A DNA stretch of 47,980 nt, taken from positions 1-47,980 of the forward strand of contig CAYYVT010000171.1 in the NCBI GenBank assembly GCA_964475215.1. Reading direction: 5' to 3'. The notes beneath the pieces were generated by a model. It was given only the letters and a program-made list of their open reading frames with translations, did not search any database and was not told the origin of the DNA. Numbering within the stretch: position 1 is the first letter of the stretch; every line of letters begins with the position of its first letter. This document shows positions 7,708 to 15,829 of the stretch, one piece after another. The translations under genes and the position numbers were made by a program. The stretch is from DATKKG01 sp964475215. GTDB taxonomy: Archaea; Thermoproteota; Nitrososphaeria; Conexivisphaerales; DTJL01.

Positions 7708-10064
7708 AACGCACCTGCCTCCTGGGCCTTGGCTATGGCATTCATGATGTCCTGTCGGGAGACCGGCAGGTGGTCGAACCTCTGGCCGCCTAGGGCGTTG
7801 CTCAGGGCGTTTACTATGGCCGGGCTGACGGCTATCAGGACGTTCTCGCCGATGCCCTTCGCCCCGAACGGTCCGATGGGGTCCACGTACTCGTCCCAGG
7901 TCGCGGTGACGGCGTCGGGCACCTCCATGATGGTGGGGACCCTGAAGTCGTGGAAGTTGGGGTTGATGTAGCTCCCGGTCGTCGGGTCCTGAAGGAGCTC
8001 CTGATAGAGGGTTTCTCCCATCCCCATGCCGTAGAAGCCCCCTCTGACCTGGCTTTCGGCGCCCTTGGCGAATATGACCTTGCCGATGTCGAGTCCGCTG
8101 ACGTAGTTGGTGATGTGGACGTCCCCAGTCTCGATGTCCACCTGGAGCTCGACCAGCTTCGCGCCGCCCACGCGCCAGGCGACGTTTGTCGGGACTGAGA
8201 ACACGCCGACGCCGGTGATCGGGGCGCTCAGAAGGGCCGCGGCGTCCTTGAAGCTGATGCTCAGGGTGCCGTCAGCGGAGACTATGTTGCCGTTCGAGAA
8301 GCTTAGGTTCGATGCCGTGGTCCCGAGCTTGGCCGCCACGATGGGGAACCATTGGCGCTTCAGGTCGGCTGCGGCCATCGAAAACGCCATTCCGGCGTTT
8401 CTGGTCGACTGGCTTCCTGCCGTGACGCTTGAGCTAGTGGTAAGGCTGGTGTCCGACTGGACGCAGGTGACGTTCGCCAGAGAAGTGAGACCCAGGTACT
8501 CGGCGGCCATTATCGGGAACGTGGTGTTGCCCCCCGCGCCGTGGTCCGTCAGCCCTGTGTAACAGACGACGGAGCCGTCGGTGTTGACCTGTATCTGCCC
8601 TGTGCTTGGCGGAATTATGCTCCCCTTCGCAGAGTTCTGGAGGGCGATGCCAACGCCCGTTCTGACCGTGCCGCTGACGGCGCTGGCCACTCCCCAACCC
8701 TGGAACTTCGAGCTCCAGCCGAAGGCGGTTACAGCGTTGTTGAAGGCTCCAGGCTCCCCAAATCCCGTGTATGGAAGCTTGCTTACGGGGTCGACGGCGT
8801 TGGCGCTCGTCCTCATGTTCTGTAGCCTGAACTGGACGGGATCGATCCCCAGCTTCTCGGCCATCATGTCGACGGCCACCTCCATGAAGAAGTGGGCCTG
8901 GCTCTCGCCAACGTCCCTCATGGGGCCTGCCTGGGCGAAGGCGTTGGTGTTCACCGAGGTGGAGGTCAGCTCAACGTTGGGGGTCATGTATGCGTTGTAG
9001 AAGTCGCTCAGCGAGTCCGAGCCGTTGGAACCGCCGTAGGCGCCCACGTTGACGTAGAACTGTCCCTTCATTGCGGTCATGGTGCCGTCCTTCGTCCCCC
9101 CGAGGGTCATGTACGCCTTTATGGGGAACTTGGCGCTGGTGTTGTTGAGGGCCTGGTCAAACCGCGTGGGGCCGTACTTCACGGCGGCCCCAACCTTCTG
9201 GGCCATGACGGCGGCGAGGATCATCTCCTCAGCAGCGCCGGACTTGTCGCCGAGGGCCATCCCGACAACCCCTCCCCCTTCGTTGCCCCCGAGGCCCGAC
9301 TTCACCGTCACCGTGTTCAGGGGGACGCGGAAGTAGTTCGCAAGAGTCGACTGGGCCGAGTGGACGTACTGGTTGCTGGCCCATATCGTGAGCGTGTTGT
9401 TCTTCCAGGAGGCGACGCAGGCGCGTGGCTCCATCTCAAAGTGTTGGTGGAGGGGGAAGTTGAGCGTCGTGGTGATGGTGGCATCGGCGCTCGCCAGGGC
9501 GGCATCCACGTCACCATACGATACGCTGAGTGTGGCGGGGACGGGGCCCGTCTCCGGGTTAAAGCCCGCGCCCGGGATGTTCCCGCCTGGCCAGATCTGG
9601 ACAGCGCCAGGCTGGCTCGCCTCCTCGGCATCAAGGACGTAGGGAAGGGGCTTGAATTCGACGTCGACCAGGCCTATGGCATCCTCCACCCCGTCGGTGG
9701 TTGAGGCCCCCACCACGGCTACCATCTGGCCGGGGTAGTAGGTCTGGCCCTCTGGCAGCGGGAGGTGAGGCCTCGCGCCGCTGATCATGGAAAACGCCGC
9801 CAAGTCCTGGGCTGTCAGGACCACATATCCGGCGGCCAGGGCCTTGGTGGCATCGATCTTTACGATCTGGGCGGAAGGATAAGGACAGGTTATCTTGCCC
9901 ATGTAGACAAAGCTCGTCTCGCCGACGTGAGAGGGGTTTATGTCATAGGCGTACACCGCCGAGCCGGTTATCTTGCGCGTTATATCCCTCCTGTTCACAG
10001 ATGTGTTGCCGACGAGGTTGTAGGTCGGGGTTGAAGAGGATGAAGAGGACGATGATGAGGACAT
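7704..10064 (-). CDS. molybdenum hydroxylase Moco-binding large subunit (PaoC-like)
   Basis: A 786-residue catalytic subunit. The ATG at 10064 is used because the chain then starts after a run of ten serines and enters the family domain at RRDITRKITGSAVYAYDI. GLGGNEGGGVVGMALGDK is the molybdopterin loop, GPMRDVGESQAHFFME aligns with the MRAPGEA region of PaoC/isoquinoline-oxidoreductase types, and GAKGIGE ends with the catalytic Glu at about 740. It lacks the AYxCSFR loop of CO dehydrogenase, so an aldehyde or N-heterocycle substrate is more likely. It has no signal peptide of its own and would be exported with the Tat-bearing small subunit. Two bases separate it from that gene. Confidence 0.9.
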   Translation of the reverse strand: MSSSSSSSSSSTPTYNLVGNTSVNRRDITRKITGSAVYAYDINPSHVGETSFVYMGKITCPYPSAQIVKIDATKALAAGYVVLTAQDLAAFSMISGARPHLPLPEGQTYYPGQMVAVVGASTTDGVEDAIGLVDVEFKPLPYVLDAEEASQPGAVQIWPGGNIPGAGFNPETGPVPATLSVSYGDVDAALASADATITTTLNFPLHQHFEMEPRACVASWKNNTLTIWASNQYVHSAQSTLANYFRVPLNTVTVKSGLGGNEGGGVVGMALGDKSGAAEEMILAAVMAQKVGAAVKYGPTRFDQALNNTSAKFPIKAYMTLGGTKDGTMTAMKGQFYVNVGAYGGSNGSDSLSDFYNAYMTPNVELTSTSVNTNAFAQAGPMRDVGESQAHFFMEVAVDMMAEKLGIDPVQFRLQNMRTSANAVDPVSKLPYTGFGEPGAFNNAVTAFGWSSKFQGWGVASAVSGTVRTGVGIALQNSAKGSIIPPSTGQIQVNTDGSVVCYTGLTDHGAGGNTTFPIMAAEYLGLTSLANVTCVQSDTSLTTSSSVTAGSQSTRNAGMAFSMAAADLKRQWFPIVAAKLGTTASNLSFSNGNIVSADGTLSISFKDAAALLSAPITGVGVFSVPTNVAWRVGGAKLVELQVDIETGDVHITNYVSGLDIGKVIFAKGAESQVRGGFYGMGMGETLYQELLQDPTTGSYINPNFHDFRVPTIMEVPDAVTATWDEYVDPIGPFGAKGIGENVLIAVSPAIVNALSNALGGQRFDHLPVSRQDIMNAIAKAQEAGAF

Positions 10065-10066
10065 TT

Positions 10067-10645
10067 CTATGGGGAACCTCCTAGGGCCTGAGCGGCCTGT
10101 TGAATGGCGGAAATGATGTTCAGGTAGGTGCCGCAGCGGCATAGGTTGCCGCTCATTCCGGCCTTTATTTCGTCCACGGTCGGGTTGGGGTTGCTCTTCA
10201 AAAGAGCTGTGGCCGCCATAACCTGGCCGGCCTGACAATAGCCGCACTGGCTGGCGTCGTTCGGCACCCAGGCGGTCTGAACTGCCGCTAGGACAGGGTC
10301 CGGGGTCTTGGACGTGATGCCTCCCTCAACGGTGAGGATCTGATGACCCTGGGCCCTGATGGCCAGTAAGGTGCAGGAGTAGTACGGCTTGCCGTCGATC
10401 AGGACAGTGCAGCCGCCACACTCCATCCTGTTGCATGGCCGCTTGGTCCCAATCAGGCCAAGCTGCTCCCGGAGAACGTTGACGAGCATGTCCCTTGGCT
10501 GGACCTGGGCCGCCATGGTGGTCCCGTTGACACTCAGATTGATGGTCTGAATGGCAAAGAGGCTGGCATCGAACGCCGCCGTGCTGCTGACGCTTGGGCT
10601 GGTGGCCCCCATGCCGGAGATTTGCTGCGGCCGAAGACCCACCAC
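10067..10645 (-). CDS. molybdenum hydroxylase 2Fe-2S small subunit with Tat signal (PaoA-like)
   Basis: The mature part has both 2Fe-2S sites: Cys-71, 76, 79, 91 (plant-type ferredoxin site) and Cys-134, 137, 169, 171 (CGYC and CRCG). The coordinates give the portion from the first canonical in-frame start (GTG). The same frame continues upstream to a TAG at 10799 and encodes SRRTFIKG at 10676-10699, a twin-arginine export signal, followed by an Ala-rich hydrophobic core that leads straight into the protein. No ATG, GTG or TTG lies in frame upstream of that signal. The true start is therefore unresolved: an indel in the sequence or a non-standard start codon. PaoA has the same Tat-plus-2Fe-2S architecture. 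Confidence 0.85.
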   Translation of the reverse strand: MVGLRPQQISGMGATSPSVSSTAAFDASLFAIQTINLSVNGTTMAAQVQPRDMLVNVLREQLGLIGTKRPCNRMECGGCTVLIDGKPYYSCTLLAIRAQGHQILTVEGGITSKTPDPVLAAVQTAWVPNDASQCGYCQAGQVMAATALLKSNPNPTVDEIKAGMSGNLCRCGTYLNIISAIQQAAQALGGSP

Positions 10646-10824
10646 AGCCGCGGCAAGTGCCGTCGCGGCTACGCTACCTTTGATGAAGGTCCTTCGGCTC
10701 AGCCTTACGCCATGTGAACTCTCGAGGGCAAGCTTCAGCCTGTCCTGAGAGGAGCTAAAATCGGTCCCCGAACTCTTGCTCTCGTTAGACGTGACACACT
10801 ACCGAATCCCCAGAATCTGCATGG

Positions 10825-10834
10825 CATATATTTT
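10825..10834 (-). promoter_or_regulatory. TATA box of the molybdenum hydroxylase operon
   Basis: On the minus strand an AAAATATATG element lies about 27 bases before position 10803. Transcription would start almost exactly at the two out-of-frame GTG triplets (10799 and 10797), as if the small subunit were made from a leaderless message. That supports a start near 10797 and therefore a one-base discrepancy between that start and the Tat-signal frame. Confidence 0.6.
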
Positions 10835-10990
10835 ACCGTTTTTAACGATTCCAGCCAAGGTAATCACGGACGGTTACGTTTGCTGATACGAAACGCAGGG
10901 AACTATCCGAAAGGCCTACAAAAAGGAGAAAAATCGAAAAAACGGAATAATGGTTAAAGGTCTGTCAATTTACTCCTCCGAGTTCGATTA

Positions 10991-11836
10991 ATGATTCCAT
11001 TCCAGGTCGCGCCGGAGAGATTGGATGAAACGATCGCCCTCTACATCGTCTTGGTATTTGTCGCCGGATACGCAGTCCACTGGTTCAGGAGGGCATTCAG
11101 GGAACCTTCACCCACAGGTCCCACCCCGAGCGTCAGCGTCCCCGGCGACAGGGTAAAGTACTATGACATAGTCGAGCGCCTCTTCCACTGGACGGACTTC
11201 ATCGTAATGGGAATGATGATGCTAACCGGAATCGCCATCTTCTTCCCGGGATCCCTGAACTTCGCGCTGGCGCCCTTCGGCGTCCAGGGGACAGCCGGCG
11301 AGATAGACCTTCACCTTACTTTTGTGTGGGCTCTGTTGGGCCTGATTGTGATACATGTCGTCTGGGACACGGCCGTGGCGAGGGGCTTCTGGAACATCTG
11401 GCCGGGCGTCAAGGACATACGGGATGCGGCCAAGAGGGCCAAGAACTTCGTGGGGTGGTCCGATGAATACCCAAGGATGGCCAAATACGACGCGTTCATG
11501 AAGACGTTCCACTGGGGCCTGACGCTGTCCCTGATCGTCCTGGGGATCACGGGGATCTACTTCTGGAATCCCTACGGCATCATGCCCAACCTTGGCTACG
11601 CCACGGAGAACCTGTTCAGAGTTCTGCACGATATATTCGCGTTCCTACTCGTCGGGCTGGTCATCGGCCACATCTACTTCGCCGTGATACCAGAGAACTG
11701 GCCCATCCTGAAGGCCATGATTACAGGGACGATGTCCAAGGACTTCTACATGAAGCACTACGACCCGGCACGGTGGAAGGCCAAGCAGTCTACAGGACTC
11801 CTGAGGAAGGAGTTCGCCGACGGCGGTGACGAGTAG
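10991..11836 (+). CDS. cytochrome b, formate-dehydrogenase gamma (FdhI)-like
   Basis: A 281-residue integral membrane protein with five hydrophobic segments (about 17-34, 68-88, 108-126, 174-194, 214-235). Two FHW motifs (His-66 and His-174) and His-108, His-122, His-213 and His-227 provide haem ligands as in the cytochrome b561/FdhI family, which passes electrons between periplasmic oxidoreductases and quinone. It is divergently transcribed from the Tat-exported molybdenum hydroxylase and is a reasonable membrane electron partner for it, though that pairing is inferred from position. A TTAAAG element near 10953 precedes the ATG by about 38 bases. Confidence 0.82.
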   Translation: MIPFQVAPERLDETIALYIVLVFVAGYAVHWFRRAFREPSPTGPTPSVSVPGDRVKYYDIVERLFHWTDFIVMGMMMLTGIAIFFPGSLNFALAPFGVQGTAGEIDLHLTFVWALLGLIVIHVVWDTAVARGFWNIWPGVKDIRDAAKRAKNFVGWSDEYPRMAKYDAFMKTFHWGLTLSLIVLGITGIYFWNPYGIMPNLGYATENLFRVLHDIFAFLLVGLVIGHIYFAVIPENWPILKAMITGTMSKDFYMKHYDPARWKAKQSTGLLRKEFADGGDE

Positions 11837-12361
11837 TTGCAGGAGAATGAACATGTAAAGGCGCATGGCGAGGAGCAGGCCGATAGGGCGCTGTCCTCGT
11901 CGCACCTCCTCACGATGAAGGGCAAGGCCGAGATGGGTTTTGTTGGGGGCCTGGTAGCAAGCATAGTCGCCGCGTTCGTGGCGATTGCCTCTGATGGGGT
12001 AGGCCTTCTTATCTCCCCCTGGTTCGTGACTCTAGGAAGCGTCCTGGGCGTCGCTGGGCTTCCCGCCTATGTTGGGCTGGTGGGAGTGGTCGCATTCCTG
12101 ACCATTGGGGTGGTCTGGGGCCTCATCTTCGCCTTCCTCTTCAGCAAGTACTCTGTCACCAAGGGTTTGGCGTTCAGCGGCATCCAGATCCTGCTGACGG
12201 TGGCCCTTCTGATGGTCGTCTCCACCCCTCAGGTGGGGGGGACCCTTCTGACTCTTCCAATAGTCAACTCCCTGATGCTGGTGATCGGCCTGGCCTTCAC
12301 CTACATAGCGTTCGGAGTCGTGATAGGGCTGGTCGGAAGGAAGTACACCGGATTGCCGTAG
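11837..12361 (+). CDS. small integral membrane protein
   Basis: A 174-residue protein starting at a TTG directly abutting the cytochrome b stop, so almost certainly cotranscribed. After a charged 30-residue N-terminus it has about five hydrophobic segments (34-52, 56-76, 79-103, 111-128, 140-165) with short loops and no conserved ligand residues. I do not recognise the family. Its position suggests an accessory or anchoring role for the cytochrome b. Confidence 0.75.
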   Translation: MQENEHVKAHGEEQADRALSSSHLLTMKGKAEMGFVGGLVASIVAAFVAIASDGVGLLISPWFVTLGSVLGVAGLPAYVGLVGVVAFLTIGVVWGLIFAFLFSKYSVTKGLAFSGIQILLTVALLMVVSTPQVGGTLLTLPIVNSLMLVIGLAFTYIAFGVVIGLVGRKYTGLP

Positions 12362-12389
12362 CCGGGACGAAGACCCCCTTTTGACGATG

Positions 12390-13028
12390 CTAATGGGCTA
12401 GGTAGGCCAGCATGTCCTCTATTTCGGCCAGCGACATAAGCATCCGACTAGGGCCGGCAGCTAGTAGCGTGTTGATGTCATGCTCGCTCGAAGGGAGGAC
12501 CACGGGCTCCACCCCGGCGTCGTGAGCTGCGCGTATCTCGAACAGGTTGTCGCAGAAGAAGAGGACTTCGCCGGCGGAGACATCCAGGGACTCCAGCGCC
12601 GACGATATGTCTCCCTCAAGGGTGTGCGTCCCAGCCGGCTGGTCACGGCAGATCATGGCTTGAAACTCGGGAGCTCCCGAAAGGCTCGACAGTAGCAGTT
12701 TGGTCGATGCGGCGCCCAGGTCGCTGACGAGCCCAAGCTTCAGGGATTTCGCAGACGCCGATTGAAGGCCGGCCGGTGCCCCCGGCTTCGGATTCGCGGA
12801 TTTCACTTGGGCGAGCTCTGCCCGGTCCATGACAAGAGCGGCCAGCCTCTTGGCCTCCGAAGCCAGGTCCCTGTCGGGGATGGAAGACACCGCGGCCAGT
12901 ATCTCGGAAGGGCCCGCACCTTTCCCGATGTTGACAGGGTACCTTGCCGTCAACGCCTCCGCAGCGCTGCCGTAGTCCACTTTGTATTTGAAGAGGGCGG
13001 AAATGGGAAAGATGAGGGCGCGTACCAA
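12390..13028 (-). CDS. HAD-like protein with lost nucleophile
   Basis: A 212-residue protein that keeps the haloacid-dehalogenase outline. The N-terminal strand RALIFPISALF sits where DxDGT is expected, LKLGLVSDLG corresponds to motif II (strand plus Ser), and EVLFFCDNLFEIRAAHDAGV matches motif IV with the downstream helix. The motif I aspartates are replaced by P-I-S, so phosphatase chemistry is unlikely. The sequence more plausibly serves as a binding or scaffold protein. Starts at TTG; it converges with the preceding membrane-protein gene. Confidence 0.6.
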   Translation of the reverse strand: MVRALIFPISALFKYKVDYGSAAEALTARYPVNIGKGAGPSEILAAVSSIPDRDLASEAKRLAALVMDRAELAQVKSANPKPGAPAGLQSASAKSLKLGLVSDLGAASTKLLLSSLSGAPEFQAMICRDQPAGTHTLEGDISSALESLDVSAGEVLFFCDNLFEIRAAHDAGVEPVVLPSSEHDINTLLAAGPSRMLMSLAEIEDMLAYLAH

Positions 13029-13104
13029 TTTCGCGGTCGAGCAATTCCCGCCGTCCTTCCTTATTTTAGATTGATGGCGATTGCGTCGCCTACGGCGGAG
13101 TGAG

Positions 13105-13719
13105 TTAGCTATGTGTGACGGGCTGCCTGATGATGGTCCTGAGCCGTTCTGGGGCAGACCGGCGGGGGTCCCCTAGGTAGATTTCATGATGCCTGCCACG
13201 GGCCATGAAGCCCTTCTCTCGGATGAAATCATGTAGCCTCTGGATGGTGGGAGCCTCGGCGGAATAAGGCCCGACGTGAAGTATCTGGGCACTGAGGCCT
13301 TCGGCGAACTCTTCGAGGCGGGCAGAGTCCAGCAAAGGGAGCTCCTTCTTGGCCTTCACCATCTCCTTGGCCTTCCGGAACCACCCGTCAGTTACGCATA
13401 CGGGTTGTAGGATCATGGAGGTCCAGCTCCAGTTTGCCCGGTCGGACGCGGCGAAGGGCACCCCTTCGGGGGCCGACCAAAGCCCCTCGAGGGCCATGAC
13501 AGGATAGTCGACGCCTTCCTCCTTCTTTATGGCGAACTTCAAAGTGTAAGAAAGGTTGTAGAGGACCTCTATCGAATTGCGGTAGGCTTCGCTCGTGTTG
13601 GGGTCGCCCCTTCCGTCGACCATGATGAAGTTCATAGGAGGGAGTTCAACGAGCTCGGCTCTCACGGATGATGGATTGTAGAACGGCTTGAGGTCCTTCC
13701 TGAGGTCGATCTTCTTCAT
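13105..13719 (-). CDS. GyrI-like small-molecule-binding protein
   Basis: A 204-residue stand-alone protein of the GyrI-like/SOUL-type fold without a DNA-binding domain. Landmarks are the N-terminal KKIDLRKDLKPFYNPSS, the VELPPMNFIMVDGRGDPN strand, ALEGLWSAP, a WSWTSMILQP strand and the C-terminal repeat GPYSAEAPTIQRLHDFIREKG followed by HHEIYLGDPRR. Members of this group bind or hydrolyse small cyclic compounds. It is 77 bases upstream of the HAD-like gene on the same strand and may be cotranscribed. Confidence 0.82.
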   Translation of the reverse strand: MKKIDLRKDLKPFYNPSSVRAELVELPPMNFIMVDGRGDPNTSEAYRNSIEVLYNLSYTLKFAIKKEEGVDYPVMALEGLWSAPEGVPFAASDRANWSWTSMILQPVCVTDGWFRKAKEMVKAKKELPLLDSARLEEFAEGLSAQILHVGPYSAEAPTIQRLHDFIREKGFMARGRHHEIYLGDPRRSAPERLRTIIRQPVTHS

Positions 13720-13779
13720 TGGGCTCCAGGAGGGGTCGGCCTTAGGCCGAGTTAAACCTTCGACCGGCTGAGGGGGAGA

Positions 13780-14298
13780 CTAGGCTCCCCGCGGAGCAAG
13801 GGCCTGCGACTTCGATGAAGCAGCCAGATCCCTCATTCGCATCTTTCGGCGCTCCTGAGCCTCTCGGAACCTCTGCTTCTCCGCCCGTGTCTCAGGGATT
13901 ATCGGCGGGACCGGGGCGGGGCGCCTGTCCTCGTCCAGCGCTACATAGGTCAGGTAGCAGGAGCCCGTGTGCGTCCGCTTGCCAGTCATCAGGTCTTCGG
14001 CTTCAATCCTGACCCCGACCTCCATGGAGGTCCTCCCAACGTAGTTAATCGCTGCCTTCAAGATGAGGAGGTTGCCAACATAGACCGGGGCCCAGAAGTC
14101 CATCCTGTCCACAGAAGCGGTGACTGTGTTAGAACGGGCGTGCCTGGCGGCGACAATTCCGGCAGCCTCGTCCATCAGCCGCAGGATCGTCCCGCCGAAG
14201 ACGTTCCCCAGGGGGTTTGCGTCGGTGGGCATCATCAAGTGCAGCAGTGTCTCCGAGGACTCGGACACCTTGCGGCCTCTCATGGCCAGTCGCTTCAA
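13780..14298 (-). CDS. hotdog-fold acyl-CoA thioesterase
   Basis: A 172-residue YciA/BFIT-type thioesterase. MMPTDANPLGNVFGGTILRLMDEAAGIVA carries the Asn-xx-Gly and Asp of the hotdog active site, and VDRMDFWAPVYVGNLL is the conserved second strand pair. The basic C-terminal 30 residues (RFREAQERRKMRMRDL) look like a helical tail. A TATA-like GCTTATGAAAG lies about 27 bases upstream of the TTG at 14298, favouring a leaderless start there over the ATG at 14283. Confidence 0.88.
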   Translation of the reverse strand: MKRLAMRGRKVSESSETLLHLMMPTDANPLGNVFGGTILRLMDEAAGIVAARHARSNTVTASVDRMDFWAPVYVGNLLILKAAINYVGRTSMEVGVRIEAEDLMTGKRTHTGSCYLTYVALDEDRRPAPVPPIIPETRAEKQRFREAQERRKMRMRDLAASSKSQALAPRGA

Positions 14299-14364
14299 TA
14301 CGGTCTATCGCAGAGTGCGGGCTTTCATAAGCATATTGGGGATATGTGAGGGGCTGCCGCCGGG

Positions 14365-14844
14365 TCAGGTCCCGGCAGAGCCCTGGACGGCTGCCGCACG
14401 GATGCTCCTAAGGGCCTGCAGGGCCTCCCGCACATGGTGGGTGGGCGCCAGCTGGGAGTCATAGACGTGCCTTATGATGCCGGTGCGGTCTATGACGAAG
14501 GTCACCCTCGGAGGGAGGAGCCTCCCTCGGACGCCGTAGGACTCTCGAATCCTCTTGTCGGGATCGGCGACAAGGATGAAGGGCAGCTTATGATGCTTCT
14601 TGAACGAAAGATGAGATTCGACGCTGTCTGAGCTGACTCCGATCACGATCCCACCTTCCGAAACAAGCTCCTCCCAGTTGTCGCGGAAGGAGCACGCTTC
14701 GGCAGTGCATCCCTGCGTTTCATCCTTTGGATAGAAGTATAGGACGACGTTTCCCTTCTTGATAACCTCACCCAGGTCAATCATCGAGCCATCGTCGGCC
14801 GGAGCGCTGAACATGGGTGCCTGATCTCCCACCTTGAGGGTCAT
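14365..14844 (-). CDS. bcp: PrxQ/BCP peroxiredoxin
   Basis: A 159-residue thiol peroxidase. PKDETQGCTAEACSFRDN places the peroxidatic Cys-46 and, five residues later, the resolving Cys-51, the atypical 2-Cys layout of PrxQ. The C-terminal strand PPRVTFVIDRTGIIRHVY is typical. It reduces peroxides in the cytoplasm. The start codon overlaps the stop of the upstream HicB-DinB gene (TAATG), so the two are translationally coupled. Confidence 0.93.
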   Translation of the reverse strand: MTLKVGDQAPMFSAPADDGSMIDLGEVIKKGNVVLYFYPKDETQGCTAEACSFRDNWEELVSEGGIVIGVSSDSVESHLSFKKHHKLPFILVADPDKRIRESYGVRGRLLPPRVTFVIDRTGIIRHVYDSQLAPTHHVREALQALRSIRAAAVQGSAGT

Positions 14845-15818
14845 TATTTGGAGGATTCTAGCTGGTGAGGGATTAACCTTGCCTTGACTTTGGAGGAGGG
14901 CCTCAGAGACGAAGCGGGGAAGCGGAACGGGTTAACATATGAATCGATGAGTCTCATCTCCTTTAGCCTGGCCTGCATCCTGGCCATCGCCTTCGAGTGA
15001 ATCCTGTCGTGCCAGATGAACCGCCTCAAGACCTTCTTGAGGGTCCAGAGCTCATCCGACATTTCCACAGGAGAGGTGGAGACCCCGGTTTCGTAGAGTC
15101 GGGCGAGCTCGTCGGCGCAGAAGAGGCGGACATCCAGGAACCCGGTGAGGTTGGTGGGAGCCCTCGACCCGAGCCTCGAGAGGTAGAACCGCTGTGTGCC
15201 CGTCAGATGCTCCATGACGGCCTCTATGGTCGAGGGAAGAGGCCCGTAGAAGGTGTTTCTTCGCCTGCTTTGGTCAACCCACTCCTTCAACTGGGCGCCT
15301 TCGTATGCCTTCCAGACGGTCTCTCCAGAATACTTCATGAGGCCAAGCAGCCTCCGGAACTCGTCCTTCTGAAATGGCTCCCTGTCGGCGTCGAGCAGGA
15401 TCTCACAGTCGGCGTCCTCGACCTTCAGCTGGCTCTGGTGTCGCTGAGTCACCATCGCCCTGACCGATGGAGGGGCTCTCTCCCCCAACCAGCCGTAGTA
15501 CGAGCCCACTTCCGCCTGCACCTTCGAAAGGGCCTCGTCCTCGGTTGGCGCTCTGACATAGGCCCCCGGAAGCTGGACGATAAAGCCAAGACAGCCCCTG
15601 CCGTTGGTCTCGAACGCCAGGGTTACTTCATCCACGTACTCCAATTTGGGGGCGGTCAACGGCAAGTCGCCCTCTGAACGCTTCGCATCATAAGGGTTTC
15701 TGCCCGGCTCGGCGGCGACGGCGAATCTCCTGCCACTGTCATGCTCAAGCCCGTCCTCGGTGGCCTTGAGGGGGGCCAGGCTTCTCACGAACCGTTGAAC
15801 AGAATCGGTCCGTCCCAT
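14844..15818 (-). CDS. HicB-like domain fused to DinB-like domain
   Basis: A 324-residue two-domain protein. Residues about 60-120 (GRGCLGFIVQLPGAYVRAPTEDEAL onwards) resemble the HicB partial RNase-H fold, with the G-C-x-G-F strand and the A-x-T-xx-EA helix. From about 160 the chain is helical and contains a DinB/YfiT-type arrangement: PSTIEAVMEHLTGTQRFYLSRLG, then RRFIWHDRIHSKAMARM with histidines positioned to bind metal. No HicA toxin is next to it. The function is unknown; coupling to a peroxiredoxin gene suggests a thiol or oxidative-stress link. Confidence 0.65.
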   Translation of the reverse strand: MGRTDSVQRFVRSLAPLKATEDGLEHDSGRRFAVAAEPGRNPYDAKRSEGDLPLTAPKLEYVDEVTLAFETNGRGCLGFIVQLPGAYVRAPTEDEALSKVQAEVGSYYGWLGERAPPSVRAMVTQRHQSQLKVEDADCEILLDADREPFQKDEFRRLLGLMKYSGETVWKAYEGAQLKEWVDQSRRRNTFYGPLPSTIEAVMEHLTGTQRFYLSRLGSRAPTNLTGFLDVRLFCADELARLYETGVSTSPVEMSDELWTLKKVLRRFIWHDRIHSKAMARMQARLKEMRLIDSYVNPFRFPASSLRPSSKVKARLIPHQLESSK

Positions 15819-15829
15819 TTTTGACGGTG

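Noticed and set aside
7704..10064. Aerobic CO dehydrogenase (CoxL)
   Set aside because: The AYxCSFR active-site loop is absent; the MRDVGE region and the 4Fe-4S loop in the partner subunit fit PaoC-like enzymes.
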